A stretch of 64,000 nt of DNA, taken from the NCBI GenBank assembly GCA_029718625.1, contig CM056389.1:4008734-4072733 (forward strand). Direction: 5' to 3'. Shown one piece after another: positions 54,251 through 64,000 of the stretch. Below the pieces are notes generated by a model, which saw nothing but the letters and a program-made list of their open reading frames with translations, was not told where the DNA came from and did not search any database. Each line of letters starts with the position of its first letter. The stretch's first letter is position 1. The position numbers and the translations under genes were made by a program. This DNA comes from Synaphobranchus kaupii. Lineage: Eukaryota > Chordata > Actinopteri > Anguilliformes > Synaphobranchidae.

Positions 54251-56820
54251 TATGGAAGCATATCTGCACCAAAACTCAAATGAAAATGCAAATCGGTGAT
54301 TACATTTCGTTTACATTCAATGTGCGCAAAAACAATGAGATAATTCAAATGAAAATGCAAAGGGCCATTTTGCGTTTTCATTTTCAAGTTAATGTACGCA
54401 CTTTATCTGACAATTTGAAAATGTTAATGCAAATCCATTTCACATTTATTTTTTCTCGCCCTCTACGACACAACCCTGCCATAATTTAAATGAAAATTAA
54501 AAACCACATTTGCATTAGCAGTTTCTTATTGTAGTCGCATGATCCATGACAAAAAGGAAATGATAATTCAATTTGCCATTTAACATATCGTTTTCATGCT
54601 TTGCGGCACAAGAGTGACATAATTCAAATGCAATGGCATCGCATCCGTTTACATTATCATTTCCGCATGGTCACGCAAAAACCCGGCCAAAACTCCGAAC
54701 TGAACATGCAAACTGTCAAAGCTGCCCATCAAGGCGGGGCCTCAAAGAAAGGGGCGCTACAGGGGACAGTTCAAACCACTGAATTTATGGTTCAACTTCA
54801 GTGGTTGTCTGTGATTTCGGTCGTCAGGCAGTTACCAGGCTAGATAGCGATATTTCCTGGTTCTCTGTGTTCGGGGATTATAGGCTAAATGATACGAATT
54901 AAAAAGGAAACGAGGTAGCCTAAAAGTTACGACGAGCCATAGCCAGCCCAATGTTAATTTAGTTAACAGGTTAGATTATGTTAGCTACCCTGCTGCTTTC
55001 GTTAATCTGGTGTGGTAACTAGCCTAATGTTAGGCTACTTTCAAAACCAGCCGGCTATTCATGGCAAGCTATGCCTAGAAATGTGCTACCCTTTTCACCG
55101 TGGGCATTTCCATCACAATTTCTATTAATTAATGTTTTCTTTTAGATAGCCTTAGCCTACCCTTAACAAAGGTAACGTAGTTCACAGAAAGCCTGAGACA
55201 GCGATCGAAACGAGACACAGCCTACAAAAACGGTGGATTATTTTGTATGGTGTAGGCCTATAGGCTAATTTAAAATATATATAATATAAAAAACTTGTGT
55301 AGGCATATTCCGCGTAGGCTATGTTGTGTAGACTGCAATTCATGTCTTTACCCAGCAGATGGCAGTAAAAGACTTGTAAAAACTGAAAGACACAGCAATT
55401 CAGCTTATTTTATTATTGGGTGAAAACACTGGGAAAACGACCCCGGGGCACGACTCTGGTCTCCCTACTCACAGGAAATTTTACCTGTAGACTGGGCTAT
55501 TGTAGCCCAATAATCTATATTTAGCCTAGTCATGAAGCAACATAGCCTAGGCTACAGATTAAAACAAATGGACATTTATACGATTATATTTTTATTTTAT
55601 TATAACGTTCCGATCTCAGTGCTGTAAGATGCGGCACTTAGCCTCTATCACGCTGATTTTACTGTTGTGGCCTAGCCTACTAGCCTACACAAAACATTTT
55701 AATTTATTCAATTTAAATAGACTAGGCTACGTGAGAGAGAACGTAAAAACTGGTCTTTTTAGAGGGTGTGCGAATACAGTGAGTTCCGACTGTAGCCTAT
55801 CTACACAGCTCTAAAATAATAATAAAAGCATCCATGTCAGTATTGGCACAGTGCCATTATGCTCAGTTTTTTAAGAACATAGGCTACAGAATCATTTTAA
55901 TTTAAATAGGTCTACCACTCAGACAAAATTTGAGACATAAGCACTTATTTTATTGATAGCCTGCTTATTTTATTTTAGTGACATGGAATATAGGCTAAGC
56001 AATAGCTCAATGTTGGCTTATCACACAGCCCTGTCTAAGGCAAACCTGTTAATGGAAATCTATTGCCCCTTACGGCAAGTCCTCCCTGCTGTTAAGGTAG
56101 TAACAGGCTGGCTAGGCTCATCGTAACGTTTAGGCTACCTCGTTTCCTTTCTAGTTTTTAGGATTTAGCCTATAATCCCCAAACACAGAGGACTAGGAAA
56201 TGTCGCTATCTAGCCTGGTAACTGCATGCCTGATGACCGAAATCACAGACAACCATTGAATCAATACAAGTCAAGTCCCCTGTAACGCCCTTATATGTAC
56301 AAGTCCCCTGTAACGCCCCTTTCTTCGTGGCCCTGCCTTGATGGGCAGCTTTGACAGTTTGCATGTTCAGTTCGGATTTTTGGCAGGGTTTTTGCGTGAC
56401 CACACGGAAATGGTAATGCAAATGGATGCAATGTCATTGCATTTGAATTATGTCACTCTTGTGCCGCAAAAGTATGAAAACGATATGTTAAATGACGAAT
56501 TGAATAATCATTTCCTTTTTGTCATGGATCATGCGATTGCAATGAGAAACTGCTAATGCAAATGTGGTTTTTCATTTTCATTAAAATTATGGCAGGGTTG
56601 TGTCCTAGAGGGCGAGAAAAATTAAATTTGAAACTGATTTGCATTAACATTTTCAAATTGTCAGATAAAGTGCGTACATTAACTTGCAAATGAAAACGCA
56701 AAGTGGCCTTTTGCATTTTCATTTGAATTGTGTCATGGTTTTTGCGCACATCGAATGTAAACGAAATGCAATCGGCGATTTGCATTTTCATTTGAATTTT
56801 GGCACGGATGTGCTTCCATA
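54251..56820. mobile_element. F2: 2.57-kb foldback transposon related to F1
   Basis: The arms at 54251-54949 and 56106-56820 are inverted copies of about 700 bases around a spacer of about 1,156 bases. The termini are TATGGAAGCA and its inverse TGCTTCCATA. The flanks are GCAACC and GCCACC, a 6-bp duplication with one change. The arms carry repeated motifs of the type ATAATTCAAATGAAAATGCA at roughly 65-140-base intervals. ORFs at 54157-54489 and 56522-56791 are mirror images within the arms and show no domain. Confidence 0.75.
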
Positions 56821-57168
56821 GCCACCAACCTTTTCACAAAACAAAGTTGGTAACGACAAAGTTTTGAAAAACATGTTTTATTGGCTGAAATAGCATCACA
56901 TGTTCACATCCTTATATGTCAAAAGCATTACATGTGTACATTGTTCATTTTTCCTGTGTATCTTCATCCTGCAATTGGCTACTTTTTGATCAGATTACTT
57001 TGATTAGATATTGTTATTGGCAGATGTAGCTAAATCTCCAATAGGGAGAATTATTCTTTGTGGGCCTGGAGCATTTGTGATGATGAAATCGGCAAGAAGA
57101 AGGAGAAAAAATTCAAAAAATAACCCAAGTTTGGGTGGTTACATGACGTCAGAACGTATAGAAGTTAA

Positions 57169-57728
57169 AGGGATAGTTCGGAATTTTGGACATAATGTCT
57201 CAATTACGACTTACCCATGATGTAGTTGATTGATGGAAACCATTTTCAGATAATTCCATGCTGTCCCTTCTTTTGGACATACGCACATTGCTAATGCTAG
57301 CGCAACTCTAAGGTAACTGCTAGCATCCACTACCAAACGCACTACCAGTGCGCCCAAAGCAAATAAAATATGACGACAGTCTATCTGGGTTATTTTCAGT
57401 GATTATACCATCATTTTTGAAGTCAAACTATCGTTGAATCCTTTACTTTGTGCTGACCTATATTCTTTGTGGAAGTATGGCGGCGGAGCGATACTTTACA
57501 TTACCTACGAATGTAGTGCCGGCACTGGTCGATTACAACAACAAATAAGAGCAACAAGTTGCAATGGCCACGTTCGCTCTGCCGCCGTACTTCCACAGAG
57601 AATATAGGTCAGCACAAAGTAAAGGATTCAATGATAGTTTGACTTCAAAAATGATGGTATAAACACTCAAAAAACACTCCGATAGACTGTCGTCGTATTT
57701 TATTTGCTTTGGGTGCACTGTGGAGTGT
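57169..57728. mobile_element. TTAA-type element end with internal hairpin, truncated by T2
   Basis: TTAA (57165-57168) is followed by AGGGATAGTTCGGAATTTTG, a terminus like that of other fish TTAA elements. Inside, 57345-57502 and about 57575-57718 are inverted repeats (CCCAAAGCAAATAAAATATG against its inverse) around a 75-base loop. The right terminus is absent because T2 starts at 57733. Confidence 0.55.
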
Positions 57729-58600
57729 TTAACCCCTTGGCGCAGATGGCAAATTTCACCTATTTAGGGGGTGCTCTGTTTAAGGCTTTATAACTCCAGG
57801 TGTGAGCATCACATAAACTTGGTAAATGGCTTAAATGAAACAAGACAGGTGTACCATTTACAATACAAACTTAGATTTGTTTATTTTCATAATTTAAGTC
57901 ATATTCATAAATAAAGTGCCACAAATGCAAAGAAACGTTGGGGGAAAAAAATTTAGAAGAATACATAAGTGAAATCGGTAATATATATACAGTACATTTC
58001 CGGGATCATAAACTCCATGTCCACATCTGAGGATGATATGCAGAACTACTAAAGGTCTATGATGCAAAATATAGCAGTGTACCCTGTTGTCCATTAGTGT
58101 CAAATCTATCCAAATTGATAAATTGTGCACTGCTCTAAATAAAAGAAATTATGATATATTTAACTACAAATCAACAGTTTTGGCTCATAAAACTCACTTT
58201 TGCATAATTGTCAAGTGGGAATGACTATATTTTCATCAGTATAGGGGGGTAGATATCTGTGGGTCCAAAACCCCTATGCAAAACATGTAATACAATTATT
58301 CATTATTGTATTATAAAGCATATACATTTGCTCCTTCTGATGGCTTAAGATAAAAAACGTTGATATCACAGTGTTACATACACCTGTTGCCTAATCATTC
58401 ACTCTTGTACCTCAATAAAACATCACTTGTCCCTGTACTCTACAGTATGTATACTTTTGTCCTGGGATTGCATTTTTCTGTATTTATTTTTTTTGACTCC
58501 AAGGAAATTTCTACCTTCATCTACCACATATCAGCACACAGTAAATTGGAATGAGCATTTGTCATGCCGTAAGAGACAAGTATACGCCATAGCCTATATT

Positions 58601-59565
58601 GGGCTCTATTTTCATACCGGCGCAAACCAGCGCAAGGGGACGGTATAGTCACACGCAAGCTTGTTGACAGCATCAACGTCTTAAAACTGGCGCTATGGCG
58701 TTTCTCAGCAATACCGCTAGGATCAACAAATTCTCAACATAACATCCTTTCGCTTGCGCTGCAGTGGGATGGGTGGCGCTGTCTGGGGCGTGTTCTAAAA
58801 TACTTTCGGCTCAGTGACAATTTGAACCAACGAAAACCCATTGCGTTATGATCAGCTGGAACCACCTCTTAGCGGCAACGCAATAGACTCTGGCAATTTG
58901 GCAACTTATTAGTCATGTAGTTCTATGTAGTGTCTATAGGTGATGCCAACATTACACTTCCATTTAATGAACAAATAGCCTATAATTATTATTAATTAAT
59001 TAATTTTAATTTAAACTACTAGAATAAAACAGGACAGCTTACAGGAAACTTGCGATCATGTAGGCCAATAGCCTATAATATATAAATTACACATTGACAC
59101 AGTTGAATCATAATTATGCCTACATCACCTAATGTAGGCTAATTAATGCATTCGCCACCTCCTCCCGTGCCTTCCGAACTTCTGGGAGACGAGGTGGTGT
59201 GGATTGTGATCCATAAATTACTACAGTCCTAGCCTGTACTTCTGTTGCAAGTATGTCTGATTCCTGTGCGGAAAATCGCTCTTGTCGTTGACGGTCCAGT
59301 GCGTTTGGGTTGCTCATTATGAAATTGCATGGAGCGATTGCGTTCCAACTGGCTTTTTTTAAAGCATGAGAACAACAATTTGATTGGCTACCATAGAGAC
59401 ACACCTTGGACATTTAAACCCAGCCTTTTAGCAATACCGCCATAAGGTGCGCCAAGATTGCCGTCATGAAATTACCAAATTTCTCGCCGACACGCCCTCA
59501 GAGCGATACCGCCAAGCGCTTACTCTTGTGTTCACCATTGCGTTTGGTTTATTAAAATAGAGCCC
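58601..59565 (-). mobile_element. Harbinger-type element, 965 bp, inside T2
   Basis: The ends are GGGCTCTATTTT and its inverse AAAATAGAGCCC; ATT is duplicated (58598-58600, 59566-59568). T2 copy 1 reads CTATATTATGTACG without the insert, which is the empty site. Three-base duplications are typical of PIF/Harbinger. It keeps part of a Myb-like ORF and lacks the DDE transposase, so it is an internal-deletion derivative. Confidence 0.82.
59129..59413 (-). CDS. Myb/SANT-like DNA-binding protein fragment of Harbinger
   Basis: The 94-residue frame contains RQRQERFSAQESDILATEVQ, then ARTVVIYGSQST, PPRLPEVRKAREEVANAL. This resembles the N-terminal part of the Myb/SANT-like (NAIF1-type) accessory protein that Harbinger transposons encode to bring the transposase to DNA. 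It stops at SLH, before the second half of the domain, so it is truncated. It sits inside the 965-bp Harbinger element. Confidence 0.6.
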   Translation of the reverse strand: MSKVCLYGSQSNCCSHALKKASWNAIAPCNFIMSNPNALDRQRQERFSAQESDILATEVQARTVVIYGSQSTPPRLPEVRKAREEVANALISLH

Positions 59566-60648
59566 ATTATGTACGATGACATGAACATAAAATAGTATTC
59601 CACCATCTGCAAAATGCTGCCAAATGTTCTATCTTCAATGAACATCGGTAGCCTACATCAAAAATACATTTAACGATTACACTACAGTATGTGAAATGCA
59701 CTCAAAATGCGGAAATAACAATAGGGCTATCAAACATATTGGAAAGACAGTGCTCGAGTGGAAACACGAACGTACATATGTAGCCAGCGAGACCAACGGC
59801 ATTTTAGACGCAAAAATACTTACATATCGGAAAAGGGAAACTCCCCTCCTTAAAGTGTATTCTATAGAGCTTGCGTAATACTAGACAGTTAAAATGAAAA
59901 CTGCCGTTACGCTGGGCTGTAGGAAATTGCTCAAAGCACCCAAAAAGACTTGGCATATGCCGTTGCTAAGGTTATAATGTACTCTAAAAAATAAAAAAAG
60001 CCGACAATTAAACCAGAATTAACTGTAATGAATGAGACAGCCTTACAGGGCATGGGGGTATTACGCGGCGACGTTTCCGATAGTGTAATAGCGGTATAAA
60101 GTGTTGTATATTTCTCAAACCGATTGTACCAGACAATAAATGACCACTGAATTTTGAAAGGAACATCTCGATGTGTAAAACCAATGGTAGGATTGTATAT
60201 TAATTTCATATTTAGTAGCATATATTGCTAGTAGAATACATGGTAGAATGAGACAGTACTTTCACAGTTTATTTTGCATTTGAGTGAGCAGGGCTTTTCA
60301 TGGCTTTTCTGGCATACGATCAGGCTATTGTTGGGTTTATCTCGTTGCTATGACGTTATTCTAATTTTATATGATGAATAAATATATTTATGAACTCAAA
60401 CATTATTATTGTCCACTATGTCACGCATGGGTAGGTATAGACTAGGTGGGGGGGTTGCTTGGACTTGCTACGGGGAAATAGTGACACTTAGAAACTCCAT
60501 ATTCTGCAGAAATCGTCACGAACCGTCTACCAATAAATTTAAAACACAGAGTTTGTGATTTCCAATAATAGTTTGGCAGCAGGAGCAACGAATGTCTCAG
60601 TTGAGGAAAAAGGTTCCGCCGGCGTCACCTTCTATGCCAAGGAGTTAA

Positions 60649-61266
60649 TTATAACGTTTTTTAGCCTATTTGTTCATGAATAAACGTGGCTTTTGTTCGT
60701 CCTAAAGAATGAGTGTTCTTATGTATTAAAGCGTTTTATCATAAATTAAAAGGAACGGTAAGATTCGATTTGTGTAGGGGTGTACAGTAGCCTTTTGCGC
60801 AATCTAGGCACCCTAGATTTTTTATATAATTTGTTTTCTTGGATGTTTAGTTTTTGTCTTATGCATTAGTGTGTCAGCAGAAAAGAGCTAATTTTAGATT
60901 TCCAAACATTCTACAAAAAATGTACTGAACTATCTTCAGTGAAAAGAAGAATAACGAGTTCTGCAAGAGCTGAACTGTGGCGAGTTCTTTAAGATGCTTG
61001 GAACAACCTACCAGCTGATTTTCTTATAAAACTGAGAATTTATGCCGGTTTAAAGGCAAAGGGTGGTCACACCAAATATTGATTTGATTTTGTTTTTTAC
61101 TGTTTACTGCTCTTTATAATCAAATCATTATTTTTGAAAGCATCTTCACTTTACAGAATTTTTTTCACATGTGCCTAAGACTTTAAGGGCAGAAGATTTT
61201 GAGCCTTTAAAAACTAATTTCCTGCATTTCTACACGACCTTGAAAGAAAAAGAAAAGAAAGAAAAA
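60649..61266. other. No gene recognised
   Basis: AT-rich sequence with A/G-rich stretch at 61240-61265 leading into the 59-bp minisatellite. Confidence 0.5.
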
Positions 61267-61679
61267 CCTGGTTATTCTTGCTCATGAGAAGGCCAGTACA
61301 TCGGCTCTTCATATGGATGAAAGTACCTGGTTATTCTTGCTCATGAGAAGGCCAGTACATTGGCTCTTCATATGGATGAAAGTACCTGGTTATTCTTGCT
61401 CATGAGAAGGCCAGTGCATCGGCTCTTCATATGGATGAAAGTACCTGGTTATTCTTGCTCATGAGAAGGCCAGTACATCGGCTCTTCATATGGATGAAAG
61501 TACCTGGTTATTCTTGCTCATGAGAAGGCCAGTACATCGGCTCTTCATATGGATGAAAATACCTGGTTATTCTTGCTCATGAGAAGGCCAGTACATCGGC
61601 TCTTCATATGGATGAAAGTATGTGGTTATTCTTGCTCATGAGAAGGCCAGGACATCGGCTTTTGATACGGATGAAAGTA
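61267..61679 (+). repeat. 59-bp minisatellite, 7 copies
   Basis: The unit reads CCTGGTTATTCTTGCTCATG then AGAAGGCCAGTACATCGGCT, CTTCATATGGATGAAAGTA. Units are almost identical (a few single-base differences; the last is the most diverged), so the array is recent or homogenised. Confidence 0.95.
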
Positions 61680-61829
61680 CATGTTTTTTGCGGAATTTCC
61701 TTGTTCAACTTTGTGAAATCCCTGAAGTCCAGATGTGGCTCATATTGCAGTCTATAGGCACGTCATGGGGTAGAGCCAAGTAGTGAACTACAGCTGGTTT
61801 AAAATGTAATGAAATGATCTTATCCACTC

Positions 61830-62520
61830 GTGTACAGATTAGCCTACACTCTCAGTAATAGAGGTACAGTGGAGGTATGTTTTTATGCCTCCATGCCGGC
61901 GACAGCCGTGGCCGGAGGCATTATCTTTTCGGGTTGTCCATCCGTACGTCCGTCCGTCCATCCCATTCTCGTGAACGCCATATCTCAGGAATGCCTTGAG
62001 GGAAATTCTTCACATTTGGCCTAAACGTCCACTTTGACTCAAGGATGAACTGATTAGATTTTGGTGGTCAAAGGTCAAGGTCACTGTGATATCACAAAAG
62101 GCGTTTTTATTCTCACAAACGCCATATCTCAGGAACGCCTTGAGGGAATGTTTTCACATTTGGCCTAAATTTCCACTAATTTTCCAATTTCCACTCAATT
62201 CCTACGGTAATTATGACAAAATTTCACACACATGTCTAGTAGGATAAAATGATGAAGAGATGACATTTTATATCCAGAAATTTAAAGGGTGACCTCACAA
62301 AAGACGTTATTGGCCATAACTCAAGAAATCCTATGCTAATTATGACAACATTTCACACAAATGTCTACTTGGACTCAAATACACTTCATACCTTTTAAAT
62401 TAAATTCCTTCAAAGTCTTCACGCCATATATTTTATGAGTCTGGACTGACATGGATGTAAACTGCAACTGGACTTGTTGGCGGAGGCATACAACCGCAAG
62501 GCGGTTATCTCTAGTTGTTC
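61830..62520. repeat. Dispersed fish repeat element with an internal partial duplication
   Basis: GCCATATCTCAGGAATGCCT then TGAGGGAAATTCTTCACATT, TTGGTGGTCAAAGGTCAAGG and the closing GCATACAACCGCAAGGCGGT are words I recall from a dispersed element in fish. The segment beginning ACGCCATATCTCAGGAA occurs at about 61976 and 62120. No coding capacity. Confidence 0.5.
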
Positions 62521-63128
62521 TTTAAGGTAAAAATTTCCACAATGTGTCGAGAAAGTACAATATTGTTCTATTTGGGTACAAATAAGTTACTATGAGTTGG
62601 AAAGTTATGAAATGAATGATGTATTGCTTGCTAGGGGTATAATTTTATGTACCTACAGGGTACCACCCCAGTGACAAACACTTGTACCTTTTTAGGTACT
62701 ATTCATACCTTTTTTTCTGAGCGTGTACCATGGTTTTAATTTTATATGAAAGCATCTCAAATCTCGCCTCTATAGGGCTTTGAAAAAAAATCTTCTCCAA
62801 AATGTTCACAAATAAACATTTTTATTTTCGAAAATACCCTGTGTGAGGGTGTGTAGAAATGAAGGAAATTAGTTTTAAAATGTTTAAATTTTTCTGGGGG
62901 ACACCCAGACCCTCGCTACTTTGTTCCCTCTTGTGCCCCACCAACATCTCATGATGCCCCACCAATCAGAGCAGTCTAGAAACGGCCCTGCTATCAATAA
63001 TAAATAAGTAAATTAATTAAATTAAACAAAATTTCAACATTATATAAAGGTTTAAGTTTTCAGAGGACAACAACATGAGCTTTAACTGGCTGCTCATGAA
63101 GATATTCTGCGGGGAAGCCGAGTGGAGC
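62521..63128. other. No gene recognised
   Basis: AT-rich sequence; CACCAATCAGAGCAGTCTAG at about 62958 suggests the edge of another dispersed repeat. Confidence 0.4.
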
Positions 63129-63605
63129 GGGCTACAGTGTGTTGTGTAACGCTATGAGTTGAAACAGTAGCGTTAATAACGTGCAGGGCTACAGTGTGTT
63201 CTGTAACGCTATGAGTTGAAACAGTAGCTATAATAACGTGCAGGGCTACAGTGTGTTGTGTAACGCTATGAGTTGAAACAGTACTATAATAACATGCAGG
63301 GCTACAGTGTGTTGTGTAACGCTATGAGTTGAAACAGTACTATAATAACGTGCAGGGCTACAGTGTGTTGTGTAACGCTATGAGTTGAAACCGTAGCTAT
63401 AATAACGTGCAGGGCTACAGTGTGTTGTGTAACGCTATGAGTTGAAACCGTAGCTATAATAACGTGCAGGGCTACAGTGTGTTGTGTAACGCTATGAGTT
63501 GAAACAGTAGCTATAATAACGTGCAGGGCTACAGTGTGTTGTGTAACGCTATGAGTTGAAACAGTAGCGTTAATAACGTGCAGGGCTACAGTGTGTTGTG
63601 TAACG
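63129..63605 (+). repeat. 57-bp minisatellite, about 8.4 copies
   Basis: The unit reads GGGCTACAGTGTGTTGTGTA then ACGCTATGAGTTGAAACAGT, AGCTATAATAACGTGCA. One unit is a base shorter. The 124-codon minus ORF (63302-63676, HTVALHVIIATVSTHSVTQ period) is an artefact of the 57-base period. Confidence 0.95.
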
Positions 63606-63924
63606 ATTAAGTTTTTTTGAGTCGTTGCCCAGTCTCTCAGTACAGAAGCCTGAGTGAGAGACCTGGAGTAAAACATGGGACTGATTATTGACGTTTTTCT
63701 GGTTAACGCGTTTTGAGAGGGCGGATTACGTCCAGACTACATGCAGTCGAGCGATATTGGATGTTAGAAGTCGCATAGAATTGACTAGTGTAACCGAAGC
63801 CTAAGACTTTTGTGGATTAGTGGGAATACTTTATGAACCTAATTTACACAACCTCTCCCTGTTTTGGTGTGTACTTCCCAGGATCAGCATGAGCAAATAA
63901 GAAATTACAATCAGCAGTGCATTT

Positions 63925-63927
<3 letters not shown>

Positions 63928-63984
<57 letters not shown>
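63928..63984 (+). repeat. (TG)n microsatellite, about 28 repeats
   Basis: A pure TG run that ends directly before GTCTCTCCACAG. Confidence 0.95.
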
Positions 63985-63985
<1 letters not shown>

Positions 63986-64000
63986 TCTCTCCACAGGCTG
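63985..64000 (+). promoter_or_regulatory. Possible splice acceptor at window end
   Basis: GTCTCTCCACAG followed by GCTG has the pyrimidine-rich tract and AG of a 3' splice site. If real, an exon would start at 63997. Only four bases of it are in the window, so its identity cannot be told. Confidence 0.3.

Larger units (their letters stand above)
57733..60644 (+). mobile_element. T2 copy 2, interrupted by a Harbinger element
   Basis: It has the same ends as 21970-23934, with TTAA outside (57729-57732, 60645-60648). Without the 968 inserted bases its length is about 1.94 kb. Substitutions and small indels separate the two copies. No protein-coding gene of its own. Confidence 0.74.

Noticed and set aside
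54157..54489. 110-codon ORF in the left arm of F2, mirrored in the right arm
   Set aside because: It starts outside the element, and the mirrored copy on the other strand follows from the inverted repeat; no domain.
63302..63676. 124-codon minus ORF with a 19-residue period
   Set aside because: Artefact of the 57-bp minisatellite.

Overview
This is a eukaryotic, almost certainly teleost fish, genomic window. The evidence is four spliced ribonuclease-inhibitor-type LRR exons of the kind found in the expanded fish NLRC3-like (NLR-C) immune receptor family, fish-style LINE, Tc1, Harbinger and Ngaro elements, several minisatellites, and AT-rich intronic or intergenic sequence. The species cannot be fixed from sequence alone. 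No bacterial gene organisation is present, so promoters, ribosome binding sites and operons do not apply.

Host genes: the only convincing host coding sequence is a set of four 174-base LRR exons on the + strand (6979-7152, 9349-9522, 15569-15742, 18949-19122). All have the same phase, clean AG acceptors and GTGAGT donors, so they could be spliced in any combination. The NACHT end of the gene and its 3' end lie outside the window. The exons multiplied together with their introns: the last two sit in near-identical 3,380-base units (14571-17950 and 17951 to about 21330).

The rest is a nested deposit of mobile DNA. 1-3820: a LINE with an intact 989-aa EN/RT ORF. 3821-6376: Tc1 and Harbinger debris, a broken THAP exon and a 42-bp minisatellite. 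7.2-22 kb: the LRR introns, carrying a TTAA-flanked element (called T1 here), Tx1-type LINE fragments containing a 69-bp minisatellite, and a 2.0-kb solo LTR. 22-24 kb and 57.7-60.6 kb: two copies of a second TTAA-flanked element (T2), the second interrupted by a Harbinger element. 26.6-30.1 kb: an almost full-length L2-type LINE. 32.8-34.7 kb: an inverted-repeat structure. 35.4-39.2 kb: a THAP exon and a broken Jockey-group LINE with a solo LTR inside. 39.3-40.8 kb: a TIR element. 41.7-47.6 kb: a DIRS-order, Ngaro-like retrotransposon with complete split direct repeats. 47.8-50.5 and 54.3-56.8 kb: two large foldback transposons sharing TATGGA termini and 6-bp target duplications. 61-64 kb: dispersed repeats, two minisatellites and a long TG run ending in a possible splice acceptor.

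Many insertions have a paralogous empty site, or a broken reading frame that rejoins exactly, inside the same window. Element ends, target-site duplications and relative ages can therefore be read directly. The least familiar structure is the pair of foldback elements; the best-supported unusual one is the Ngaro-like element inserted without target duplication. Names T1, T2, F1 and F2 are local labels, not database names.
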